Assembly (NCBI GenBank): GCA_027618835.1
Contig: JAQCHZ010000014.1
Coordinates: 1-64,000, forward strand
Length of the DNA stretch: 64,000 nucleotides
Direction: 5' to 3'
Origin: Chloroflexota bacterium
GTDB lineage: Bacteria; Chloroflexota; Dehalococcoidia; Lucifugimonadales; Lucifugimonadaceae
Program-made: the position numbers and the translations under genes
Notes under the pieces: model-generated
Database searches by the model: none
Told to the model about the DNA's origin: nothing
The model's input: only the letters and a program-made list of their open reading frames with translations
In this document: one piece after another, positions 1 to 9,589 of the stretch
How positions within the stretch are numbered: the first letter of the stretch is position 1
Layout of the letters: every line of letters begins with the position of its first letter

Positions 1-866
1 CTACCTGCACCGTGGACTATCCAAACAGACTCCTCGCCACCTTCGATCTGGTCGAAGCTGGCGCCTATAGCGCGTCCAAGCAGCCGAGCATGCTCCACTG
101 GAACGACATCGTCGTTTTCACCGTGAATGATCAGAACCGGAGTATCGGATCGCGTTATCGCGCGCGGGTGAAATCTCTTTGATGTCGATTCCGTAGATCG
201 ACCTCGCCATGAGCTCCATCCCGGGTAGACCGAGTCTGAGCGGTCGTTTGATACCGGTCAAGGAATTTCGTAGGACCAGCGAGAAATCTGCGAACGAGCT
301 GTCGGCGGCGACCGCTCCGAAGTTGTGAGGGTTCGATCCTGCCATGAGCGCAACCGCACCACCTAGCGAGAAGCCTAGAACTCCAATGCGGCTTCGATCG
401 GCGCCCTTGCTGACAAGGAGGTCGGATGCTCCTTGTCAGAAAGGCGTTCGAAAAATCCCGACGATGACATCGTTGCAGGAGAATCGCCTCGTCCTCTCAT
501 ATCGAACAAAATATTCCGAAGCCACGCTCTCGCTGAGTGCTCGAGCCAAGCCTAGAGTTCCCGTTTTGGCGTCGCTACGGTTCGTGTTGTCGCCATGAAC
601 CATGAAGACCCACGAGTGGTTACTGGGAGAGTCGTTGACGCGGGTTGGCTGGGTGAGTGCACTGGGATTATCCAACCCGAGAGCCGGGCGTCGCCCTCAC
701 GGCTCGTGAAACTTACATCCTGAAAATCTAATCCCACTGATTCGGGAGTCTCTTCAGGGCGTACACGCGCGGTCTTCGTAAGGCTCGCTGCCATTGCCGA
801 CGATGCACCTGCGTAGCCGCCTGCTGCGAGTCCGATGAGTGCGAATGTTGTTTTGATGAATCCCAC
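1..866 (-). pseudogene. alpha/beta hydrolase (COG1073-like), disrupted by several frameshifts
   Basis: Minus strand pieces in different frames read in order as one hydrolase: N-terminal TM/signal (MGFIKTTFALIGLAAGG...), ...DVSFTSREGDARLSGWIIP, WVFMVHGDNTNR, nucleophile elbow IGVLGFSLGGAVALMAGSNP (about 345-425), then PVLIIHGENDDVVPVEHARLLG (about 50-150). Frame changes near 600, 430 and 150. Confidence 0.7.
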
Positions 867-1023
867 AGCGACATGTTATCGCCGAACGAGTTCGAGTATC
901 GGCCTTGTGGCGCAGATACGGTCAAGACTTGGTTTCCAGTGAGAGGAATGGAATGAGAGCAAGTCAGATCAGCGCATGGCCATCAAGCCGACAATTGCGC
1001 TCAAAAAGCGCTAACGGCTGGGG

Positions 1024-1923
1024 CTAGGCGACTATCGAATCGACCATAACTAAAACGAAGAACAGCGCCAGGAACAGCAGTGAATACTTGTACAGGCTGG
1101 TCGCTGCTGGGCGGTCTGGTGCTTTAGTGAGCTTCAGGGCGTACCACAAGAACGCTAAGCAAAGACCAGACGCACCGATCATGTATATCCAGCTGAGGGC
1201 GGGAGAGACCACACCGAAAATTATCGTCAGGACCGACATGATCACGGTGTAGAGCATGATCTGAATCGTCGTGTGCTCCACTCCGCGAACGACCGGCAAC
1301 ATGGGGATGTCGGCTTTGGCGTAGTCATCTTTGATCATGATCGCCAGCGCCCAGAAATGCGGCGGGGTCCAGAAGAACACGATGATGAACATGTACCAAG
1401 CTGCAAGGTCTAACGAACCGGTCACGGCTGCATATCCGACGAGAGGTGGGACTGCTCCGGCGGCTCCACCGAGAACGATGTTCTGGGTGGTCGTGCGCTT
1501 GAGAATCACCGTGTACAGGCCGAAGTAGAGAATCGTACCCGCTATTGCGAGTGAAGCTGCAAGAACGTTCGTCATTAAAGCCAACAGAACAAACGAAATA
1601 ATGTTCAGGGCTACTCCGTATATCACGGCGGTAAGGACTGAAATTCTGCCTTCAGCAACAGGTCGGTTTTTCGTACGACCCATCCGCTGGTCAAGTTCGC
1701 TTTCGTATGCCATGTTCAGCGATGCTGCTCCGCCAGAGGCGAGTGCTCCACCGATAAGTACTGCAACGATTACTTCAAGCGTCGGGGTTGATCCAGCAGC
1801 TAAGAATGCACCGGCAATAGCCGAGACCAGCAATAGCGACATTACGCGCGGTTTCGTGAGTGCGATGAAATCGCCCAGCAAAGTCATCACAGATCCGCTT
1901 TGTATTGTTTCGTTAGTAGCCAT
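1024..1923 (-). CDS. ctaB: protoheme IX farnesyltransferase (heme O synthase)
   Basis: 299 aa UbiA-family membrane protein; TPPHFWALAIMIKDDYAKADIPMLPVVRG and DQRMGRTKNRPVAEGRI motifs. Confidence 0.95.
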   Translation of the reverse strand: MATNETIQSGSVMTLLGDFIALTKPRVMSLLLVSAIAGAFLAAGSTPTLEVIVAVLIGGALASGGAASLNMAYESELDQRMGRTKNRPVAEGRISVLTAVIYGVALNIISFVLLALMTNVLAASLAIAGTILYFGLYTVILKRTTTQNIVLGGAAGAVPPLVGYAAVTGSLDLAAWYMFIIVFFWTPPHFWALAIMIKDDYAKADIPMLPVVRGVEHTTIQIMLYTVIMSVLTIIFGVVSPALSWIYMIGASGLCLAFLWYALKLTKAPDRPAATSLYKYSLLFLALFFVLVMVDSIVA

Positions 1924-1947
1924 AAAAGAATGGTAGCTGGTGTGGCT

Positions 1948-3009
1948 TTATTCCGCCGAACTTCTTGATGCTTCAGCGAGTTCTCGTCCCGGTACTGGGC
2001 GAAGCAGTAGTGCGACGATAAACACCATGTCTACCCATGCGAGGGTTGCAAGGCTGAGGTGGCCGGCTCGCGCCCATTCGGCGAATGTGGTCCACGGATT
2101 AGCTGCGCCCATGAGCATCTGACTGAAGATGATTACTGCCGATGCCAATGCAGCGAATCTAAGAGCGCCTGAAATGTTCGGTAGTCGCCAAACCTTGTGT
2201 CCTGCTAGCAGAACCAAGATGATCGAAACTAACGACAGCACGCGGTGAGTCATGTGGATCCACTCGAACGTCGATTGCGGGATGATGTCTCCTCCACAGA
2301 GAGGCCATGATGGGCAGACCGCCCCAGCTTCTTTCCAAACTGCGTAAGAGCCGGAAAGGAGGGCGATTAGAGTAACTATTCCGGCGGTGGCGGAAAGTAT
2401 TAGGGCGCTTCGATGCTCGTGGCTGACTCTGCCCCACATCCATTTGGACGTTGTTCCTACAATTGAGCTTGGCCTGCCGTACGAGGCAGCAACGAGTGCC
2501 ATGACGGCGAAGAACACGACTATTTCAGCTAAGAACAGATGAACAGTTCGAATCGCTGGATTGAGGTCGCTAAGAACCACGGCTCCACCAAGACCACCCA
2601 CGATTGTGATTACGATAAATTCCGCTGTGGCTAACCACGCAACAACCTTGTAAGCACTATGCCTCGTCCATACCAGTATCACTGTGGCAACAATGATTAG
2701 TCCTACTAAGGTCCCGACGGTTCGGTGGCTGAATTCGATAAGAACATTGTGAGGTTGCGGGGGGGATAATCGCGGGCCATCGTAAAGGCGGTCGATTGTT
2801 TCTTGATCAAGCGGTGGGAATGCCTGCCCGAAACACATTGGCCAGTCAGGACACCCATCACCTGAGCCGGTAACCCGAACAACTCCGCCGAGGGTAATCT
2901 GAAGCACTACGCCAATGACCGCAATTGTCATTAGAGTGAGCAGCAATTTGTCTCGCCATATGGGAGATTTGATCGTGTTCTCTTTGGCGGTGCTCTCAGA
3001 CGAATCCAT
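1948..3009 (-). CDS. ctaA: heme A synthase (COX15/CtaA family)
   Basis: 353 aa multi-TM protein; GGVVRVTGSGDGCPDWPMCFGQ and EFSHRTVGTLVGL; adjacent to ctaB. Confidence 0.93.
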   Translation of the reverse strand: MDSSESTAKENTIKSPIWRDKLLLTLMTIAVIGVVLQITLGGVVRVTGSGDGCPDWPMCFGQAFPPLDQETIDRLYDGPRLSPPQPHNVLIEFSHRTVGTLVGLIIVATVILVWTRHSAYKVVAWLATAEFIVITIVGGLGGAVVLSDLNPAIRTVHLFLAEIVVFFAVMALVAASYGRPSSIVGTTSKWMWGRVSHEHRSALILSATAGIVTLIALLSGSYAVWKEAGAVCPSWPLCGGDIIPQSTFEWIHMTHRVLSLVSIILVLLAGHKVWRLPNISGALRFAALASAVIIFSQMLMGAANPWTTFAEWARAGHLSLATLAWVDMVFIVALLLRPVPGRELAEASRSSAE

Positions 3010-3130
3010 TGTTATCCACTTTCAGGCTCAGCGATTGACCGTAGTTAATGATCGCGCATAAATTGCCAATTAGGCAGTGAATTCGGGTGTGTTATTTCGA
3101 GTCGTAAAGTTTGAAAATCTTATTCGACCC

Positions 3131-4036
3131 CTAAATAGGGCGGTATGCGATGAGAGTGGCATCGACCAATACTCGGTAGTCGTACACTCGGGGAGGCCAG
3201 CAGGTCACGAGAGTAATCTGAGCGTCGTTGGTGCTGCTCAACTTGAGATCATCCTGGTGAATTTGAGTCGTACCGGTGACTCTGTATATGAATTCGGCGT
3301 CAGGCGTTTCTAGATACACGTCGACAGGGTCTTGCTTAATCAACTCTGAAATCTCGGGCAGGTGCCGGAATATATTTCCTTCACGAGCGGCGAAACTTTC
3401 GAGATGAGCGAAGAACCAGCCGTTGCCTTGCTGACCAGGGAGTGACGTTTCGGGAATGTGCCCAACTGTGTTGTTGGGAGTTTCGTACGATTTCTGATCA
3501 CCAAGGTCAATGATGTTGAGCTCGGACACTGTCGAATTTACGTTGATTGCCGGGATTCTCATACGAGTAGCGTTCGACGTTGGGTCGAAATCGCGGAACA
3601 GGTCAGTCGATAAAATCGGGATGAAATCTTCGGGTATCGATGGCCCACCGAAGGAATCAGATCCCGCCCATTCTGGTTCTGACCAGTACTTCGGATTGAG
3701 AAGATTGCCCGGGTAGAGGTTGGCGAACTGCGCTACATCAGGCGATTTCAGTTCGAGTGGTATCGGCTGATCGTCGTCGGTAAGCGGTTGGCGCTGGGGA
3801 GCTTCAGCTTCGATGCCTAGATGGCTGTCGAGCGATTCATCTGGAATCGAGTACACAAACTCGGCAATATCTGAACCTGATCGCGACTTAGAGTAGATGT
3901 ACATGCCCGACACCGCGATTAATACGATTCCTAGCACCGCAACCGAGTACGCTGCGATCGAAGTAATCGTGAATCTAGGTTGTTTCGCTGGGCCAGATTG
4001 CTTTTCTGCAATTGGACCGCCGTTTTGTTCAGCCAT
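3131..4036 (-). CDS. sortase family protein
   Basis: 301 aa; N-terminal TM helix; catalytic His in GNGWFFAHLES, Cys in TLVTCWPP, Arg in YDYRVLVDA. Confidence 0.88.
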   Translation of the reverse strand: MAEQNGGPIAEKQSGPAKQPRFTITSIAAYSVAVLGIVLIAVSGMYIYSKSRSGSDIAEFVYSIPDESLDSHLGIEAEAPQRQPLTDDDQPIPLELKSPDVAQFANLYPGNLLNPKYWSEPEWAGSDSFGGPSIPEDFIPILSTDLFRDFDPTSNATRMRIPAINVNSTVSELNIIDLGDQKSYETPNNTVGHIPETSLPGQQGNGWFFAHLESFAAREGNIFRHLPEISELIKQDPVDVYLETPDAEFIYRVTGTTQIHQDDLKLSSTNDAQITLVTCWPPRVYDYRVLVDATLIAYRPI

Positions 4037-4085
4037 GCTTATTCCTATACGACTTTCGGGTCGGTACGGATTTTATGGCTAAATG

Positions 4086-4289
4086 CTATCGGACTCGAGC
4101 ACCGCGTATGATCGGCTCGTTGACGTGAATTTCGCCATTTCGAATCTTTAGGTTGTATTCACACTCTGGGTTTGTGCATACCCAAGCCTTGTAGTGAACA
4201 GCAGCACCTTGAGCTCCGAAGTCGGACAGGGGGACCAATCGACCTTCATCACAATTTATGCACTCCGGCCAGTTGTTGGTTTCCGACAT
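4086..4289 (-). CDS. small zinc-ribbon-like protein
   Basis: 67 aa with CINCDEG...CTNPEC cysteine pairs. Confidence 0.55.
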   Translation of the reverse strand: MSETNNWPECINCDEGRLVPLSDFGAQGAAVHYKAWVCTNPECEYNLKIRNGEIHVNEPIIRGARVR

Positions 4290-4459
4290 TGTTGCCTCCT
4301 CGGGTCATTTGGCCGATGCTATACATATGAGCAGTATTGGCTAAATGCGAATAATAAATATCTCTGCCTGTTCCATCAGTCTAAACTCGATCATGACTAA
4401 TAGTAGTGGCTGAAAGTAAGTAGTTTTACTGAAATCAGCGGTACATTGGACGTACTGAT

Positions 4460-5518
4460 ATGAATATTTTAGGCATCGAAACCAGTTGTGACGAAACGTC
4501 GGTCGGCATTGTCGACGGTGACGGTCGTGTTCGCGCCAACGTAATTGCGACGCAGATAGATCTCCACGCTCGGTACGGTGGAATTGTTCCTGAGGTTGCG
4601 TCTCGGCAGCACGTGCTCGACATTCGACCCGTGTGCGAGCGGGCAGTCGAAGACGCCGGGCTCGACTGGGGTGATATCGACGCTATTGCTGCAACACATG
4701 GTCCTGGACTTGCCGGGTCTCTAATCGTTGGGCTGAACTTCTCCAAGGGATTATCTGCCGCTTTAGATGTTCCACTGATTGGTGTGAACCACATGGATGG
4801 TCACGTTTACGGAGCGTGGGCTCGAACCGAAGATCATGAACTCGAGCCATTCCAGGAACTCGTCGGCGAACAGCCGATAATGTGTCTTGTCGTATCAGGC
4901 GGGCACACCGAACTAGTGCTGCTCGAAGGCCACGGCAAATTTCGTTTGCTTGGCGAGACTCGAGACGACGCGGCAGGCGAAGCATTCGATAAAGCCGCAC
5001 GAGTTTTGGGGTTGCGATACCCGGGTGGACCTGAGATTCAGCGCGTCGCCGAAGGGGCTCCTGAAACAGAGCCACTTCCACGTGCGTGGATGCGAGGAAC
5101 CGACGAATTTTCTTTTAGTGGCTTGAAAACCGCTGTTCTGAATCGAGCTCGCAAATTAGGAATCTACCCACCAAACGGAGCTGACGGTGGAACGGATCCC
5201 GATGTTGTTGCAGGACTTGCGAAAGCGTTTCAGGATTCCGTTGTCGATGTGCTGGTTACGAAGACGATTGCTGCGGCAACACGAGAGAACTGCGCCGGCA
5301 TCGTGTTGGTCGGTGGTGTTGCTGCCAACGGTCCACTTCGTCAAACACTAACGGAAAAATCGCCGCTGCCGGTCGCAATACCGCCGTTCAAGCTGTGTAC
5401 CGATAACGGTGCAATGATCGCAATGAGCGGGCTGGTCAACTTCCGTAACGGTCGACGTGACGACTGGGATCTAGACGTCATCCCAAGTTTGCGAATTGGG
5501 ACAAGCTCACTCGATTAG
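4460..5518 (+). CDS. tsaD: tRNA N6-adenosine threonylcarbamoyltransferase
   Basis: 352 aa; NILGIETSCDETSVGIV, VNHMDGHVY, VSGGHTELVL, GGVAANGPLR. Confidence 0.97.
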   Translation: MNILGIETSCDETSVGIVDGDGRVRANVIATQIDLHARYGGIVPEVASRQHVLDIRPVCERAVEDAGLDWGDIDAIAATHGPGLAGSLIVGLNFSKGLSAALDVPLIGVNHMDGHVYGAWARTEDHELEPFQELVGEQPIMCLVVSGGHTELVLLEGHGKFRLLGETRDDAAGEAFDKAARVLGLRYPGGPEIQRVAEGAPETEPLPRAWMRGTDEFSFSGLKTAVLNRARKLGIYPPNGADGGTDPDVVAGLAKAFQDSVVDVLVTKTIAAATRENCAGIVLVGGVAANGPLRQTLTEKSPLPVAIPPFKLCTDNGAMIAMSGLVNFRNGRRDDWDLDVIPSLRIGTSSLD

Positions 5519-5562
5519 GGTGCCCCGTAACCGTGAGCCGAGACTTTTCGGCGTTCTTCAAC

Positions 5563-6126
5563 TTAGCCCGCCGGATAGTTACGGTATGGCGATTTGGTTC
5601 TGCTCGGAACTAATCGACGCTTAGCATCTTCAACGTCGCGTGCGAACTGCATTCCAATTTCTGATTTTCCGCCGATTTCGGCACCAATAGTACTGCCACC
5701 CGCAGTATGAAATTCGAGGTGAACTCCGTCCGGCCTAATCCAGTAGTTGCCCATCAAAATTAGCGAGACCACTGCCACGGCAATTGCTGCAAGTACACCG
5801 ACATTTGAACTAGGAGTCACTTGCCAGACGCCAATAGCTGCAAAGAGACCAACCGTTCCCCACGCCGCACTTCTTCGTGCTCGTGGCCGTCGGGATATTT
5901 CAACAGAGCTAATGTCTTTTAGCTGAGCCGATGCGTAAACAGAGTTAGATTCAGATCCGCCTCGGAAGATGATCCTTGCGTGCGTGAGGGTCATCTTCCC
6001 GTCGTCGTTTGACTCGAGTTTGGACACAACTCGCTCTCCGGGCAACAGTCCATTTTTAGGACTTGTACTCATTACTTCGGGTTGCACTGAACTTCGGAGA
6101 CGATCTGTAGTGGTTTCTACTGCCAT
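5563..6126 (-). CDS. membrane protein with N-terminal PH-like domain, function unknown
   Basis: Start set at MAVETTTDRL (cat at 6124-6126); the upstream part of the longer ORF overlaps the DUF2851 remnant. Two hydrophobic segments. Confidence 0.5.
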   Translation of the reverse strand: MAVETTTDRLRSSVQPEVMSTSPKNGLLPGERVVSKLESNDDGKMTLTHARIIFRGGSESNSVYASAQLKDISSVEISRRPRARRSAAWGTVGLFAAIGVWQVTPSSNVGVLAAIAVAVVSLILMGNYWIRPDGVHLEFHTAGGSTIGAEIGGKSEIGMQFARDVEDAKRRLVPSRTKSPYRNYPAG

Positions 6127-6232
6127 GTGCCTAATCGTAACGTGTTCGCGGCGCCTTTGGATGCTGGGGATCTGGATGTTCTCTACACAGTGTTCTCTTA
6201 GTGCTGTGTTCTGGAGACAGGCTGGAAGTGAT

Positions 6233-7470
6233 TTATACCCCGGGAAGCCTACGCTGACTATCACGAATGCCATGACGGAACATTTCACGATAAAGAGCGA
6301 TTAACCCTTGTTGATCTTGGGCATTGGAGATTTTCGGAAGCTCGTAATCGAGGCCGAGCGCGATTACCGCTTTTTTAGTAACTGAATTAGCGGCGAGCTT
6401 GGGGTGTGATGAGTAGTGCGACAGTGCGAGATTTCTTAATTGCGTGTCTTCTGGGCGACGATCGCTCGGATGTGTCGCCATTGCGAATACAGCAGGCAAT
6501 ATAACGTTTACGACGATTTCGGCAGCGCGCGAAGTTCCAAGCACTGTGATGTTTTCGTTCTTGTCGAACCCGGGCGGCCTGAGCATGTTTGACAGATCTT
6601 TTGGCTTACCAGAGTTTTTAACAACTAGTTCAGCTGCGGAGGCGATTCCGCCTTGTTCTGACCAGTAAACTACCAGCTTCGATATCGCCTTGATGCGACC
6701 ATGTGGCGCGTTCGCAGGTAGACCCCATGGTCTGACCCAGTCTGGTGCGTTTCCTTTTATCGGCATCCGTCTTATTTGACCCGGGACGATTTCGTCATCA
6801 GTGCGGAGTCCCGAGGCGTAAAGCAGTAGTTGCTCTAGCTCCCGAGCAGTCTCACACTTGCATGCCATTTGCCAGTCAACCCGACCGCCCACAGCGCTGA
6901 TATCGAGCAGCAATTTTTGCACTGGTGCTGGAGTGTCTTGGCGTTGATGAGAAATTTCATTTGCCGGGTCTGAAACGTTCGATGCGCGTTTTGAACTACT
7001 TTTCCAGTTGAGTGCGAGAAGAAGAATTGTTCCTCCTGTGGATTTCAGCGCTTGCCGGGTGTCGCTAGCGAAAGCAAGCGCCACGACATGCAACACAACA
7101 CCATCGTCTCGTTCGACCACTGCGTCAGTGCAATCTGGGCCAAGCGATCCGCCCGGCTTACCACCGTAGACGATCTTGTAGATGTGACCATCAACGGACC
7201 ACGCACATGCGCTCGTTCGAGCCCTGCGTTCCGCCAAGCCTCGTGGAGAATCGCTTCTGGCCCAAGCGTTTTCTTGGAAGGATCGTACTTACGATTCGAT
7301 TCCTTCAGGATTGTCGGAAACAGCGCCCAAGATTTGTTCGAGACGTACGCGAGCGACTTTGATTCGTTAAGCACAAATGTCGGCGGTCGCTTCACGGCAA
7401 CCGCCGACATTTGTGGATTCGAAACTATGTACGCCAAGTTGCAACCCGCTCGCCTACGTAAGAAAAACAC
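6233..7470 (-). pseudogene. DUF2851-family protein, frameshifted and internally deleted
   Basis: Two frames (7045-7470 and 6233-7237) together give EAILHEAWRNAGLERA / VDGHIYKIVYGGKPGGSLGPDCTDAVVER-DDGVVLHVVA ... RPWGLPANAPHGRIKAISKLVVYW ... LSHYSSHPKLAANSVTKKAV ... QQGLIALYREM. The expected GDVEIHV...W..HGH block is missing. Confidence 0.6.
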
Positions 7471-7504
7471 CGCTGGCGGCAGGTTACGACAAAGCTATAG
7501 CGAA

Positions 7505-8257
7505 CTACGAACCCAGCTTGTCATTCTTGTGAGCAGCAACGAATGCACGTGCCTCACCGAGCATCAATTCGGCGATCCCAATACCTGAAGTCTGATCGCC
7601 GCCAGCCGTCTTTCCTGCGGCTCGTGCGCGTGTCTCTACATCAAGCGTTGCCGCGATTCGATCTGCGTGATTCGGCTCGCCGGGATGCCCAAGCGACTGC
7701 GCAAAATCGTGTGGCCCACCAGTTACGCCTGTTAGACCGGGTACAGCGAGAATGGCGTCGAGATTATCCCACGCCTTCTTGTCTTCGATCTGTGCAACAA
7801 CAAGCATATTTGCATTCGACCATTTTGCGAATCCGAGCTTGCCACCGTACTTGTCGTCGAGAACCGTCTGGTCGTTGAACTCGGTTCCACGTCCACCGCC
7901 CCACGATCGTTTGCCTTCGGTCGGAAACAGGCAAGCGTCGGCGAAAGCCTGTGCTTCCGCACCCGAGTTGATGTGCGGTCCTGTCACTCCCTGAATCCCG
8001 CGGTCGAGATACAGGTTGATCTGGTACGCAGCGCTATCTGGTACTCGTGCGATAACCGACATGCCGTAGCCGTTTGCAGTTCGGCAAATGTCATCGATGG
8101 CTTCTTCGGGAAAGCCTCCGTGCTCACCGTCGATTGTGATTGCGTCGAAGCCGACGTGGGCTGCCATTTCGATCATGTACAGCGCAGGGTGAGCCAGTGC
8201 GAACACGGTCGCCTTTCGACCTTCTTTGTTGGCTTCCAAAATTGAGTTGTTAATCAT
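7505..8257 (-). CDS. HpcH/HpaI (2-keto-3-deoxy acid) aldolase family protein
   Basis: 250 aa; FDAITIDGEHGGFPEEAIDDICR, VIARVPD, GIQGVTGPHI, VAQIEDKKAWDNLDAI. Confidence 0.9.
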   Translation of the reverse strand: MINNSILEANKEGRKATVFALAHPALYMIEMAAHVGFDAITIDGEHGGFPEEAIDDICRTANGYGMSVIARVPDSAAYQINLYLDRGIQGVTGPHINSGAEAQAFADACLFPTEGKRSWGGGRGTEFNDQTVLDDKYGGKLGFAKWSNANMLVVAQIEDKKAWDNLDAILAVPGLTGVTGGPHDFAQSLGHPGEPNHADRIAATLDVETRARAAGKTAGGDQTSGIGIAELMLGEARAFVAAHKNDKLGS

Positions 8258-8404
8258 TTGTGAATTGTTCCTAACTTGATGTGTTTTCCCGGCGAGGGAT
8301 CAATTGTTTGCTTACTTACTTGAGAAAAATATTACTCTGCGACTAGAACCAAATTATTCAATCGAGATCCGAACGTCGTCGAGCAGAAACCGTGGCTAAG
8401 CCAC

Positions 8405-9562
8405 TCAAATACCTCGGACGGTTCCTCCTGCTGAAGTGGTTTTCGCCAGGGGCGGATGCGCGGCGATTTCGGCTTCGTTGAGCTCGAGTCCGAGACCCGG
8501 TGCATCGGAAAGTTCGACGTAGCCGTCTTTCTGGCGAGGGAAGCCATCGAGAACAGTGAAATAGTGCTCTGTGTAGAACTCTGCGTGGTACTCCTGAATC
8601 TCGAAGTTGATGATCGAAGCATCGAGGTGCATTTCGGCCATTGCTCCAACTGGCGAGCAGACGTTGTGAGGCGCCATTGTGATGTGCTTGGCCTCGGCGA
8701 TTATCGCTATTTTCTTTAGCTCAGTGATTCCACCGGCATTGGCGATATCGGGCTGCAACACGTCGGCGGCGTGTCGATCAACAATTTCTGCGAACGGGAA
8801 TTTTGTGTACAGCCGCTCGCCGGTTGCGATCGGGATGTTCACCTTGTTTCGAACTTCCAGTAGCTCGGAAACTCGTTCTTGAGAGACCGGCTCTTCGTAG
8901 AAAAGGGGTCGATATTCTTCGAGTCGCTTGCCGATCTGTATAGCGTTCATAACATCGAACTTAGCGTGCGCTTCGACAAGAATGTCGACATTCGGCCCAA
9001 CAGCTTGTCGAACAGCAGCGACTCGGTCTTCGGCTAATTGCGCTTCTTTAAGAGACAGCTTGTAGTAGTTGTGCTGGCCGAACGGATCGAACTTGAGAGC
9101 GGTGTAGCCCATGCCCACAACGATCTTCGCCTCTTCCGCGTTTTGTTCTGCTGTGCCAGGGTTCGAATACCAGCCGTTGGCGTAGACCCGAATGCTCCTG
9201 CGGTGCGCACCACCGAGCAACTTCCAAACTGGCTGGTCGAGAATGCGACCTTTGAGATCCCAGAGTGCGATATCGATGCCCGAGATTGCGGTGGACGCTA
9301 TTCGACCTCCTCGTGCTTGGAAGTCTTGGTACAAGTTCGTCCAGTGAACTTCGGTTTCGAGAGGGTCCTTTCCGATCAGGTGCTTCTCGACCATCCGCTC
9401 GATCATGCCCATAACGAGCACGTCGTCTTCCATGGGCGAAGCATCACCGATGCCGTACACGCTCGGATCGTCGGTGTTCAGCTTGACCAGAAGCCAGTTT
9501 CGCTGTGCATTGTGGTGGTTCGCTGTGAACCTTCGGAATTCGACTCCAGTAATTGCTGGCAT
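8405..9562 (-). CDS. enolase superfamily (mandelate racemase/muconate lactonizing type) protein
   Basis: Start at MPAITGVEF; DILVEAHAKF, LFYEEPVSQE, PIATGERLYT, APHNVCSPVG. Confidence 0.92.
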   Translation of the reverse strand: MPAITGVEFRRFTANHHNAQRNWLLVKLNTDDPSVYGIGDASPMEDDVLVMGMIERMVEKHLIGKDPLETEVHWTNLYQDFQARGGRIASTAISGIDIALWDLKGRILDQPVWKLLGGAHRRSIRVYANGWYSNPGTAEQNAEEAKIVVGMGYTALKFDPFGQHNYYKLSLKEAQLAEDRVAAVRQAVGPNVDILVEAHAKFDVMNAIQIGKRLEEYRPLFYEEPVSQERVSELLEVRNKVNIPIATGERLYTKFPFAEIVDRHAADVLQPDIANAGGITELKKIAIIAEAKHITMAPHNVCSPVGAMAEMHLDASIINFEIQEYHAEFYTEHYFTVLDGFPRQKDGYVELSDAPGLGLELNEAEIAAHPPLAKTTSAGGTVRGI

Positions 9563-9589
9563 ATAACTTTCTCTTAACTGGCTCTTGTC

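Noticed and set aside
1331-1936. Plus-strand ORFs opposite ctaB
   Set aside because: Antisense shadows of a clear membrane-protein gene, with no family motifs. The same applies to most 60-180 aa ORFs opposite known CDSs (e.g. 9038-9577, 17457-18077, 47155-47787).
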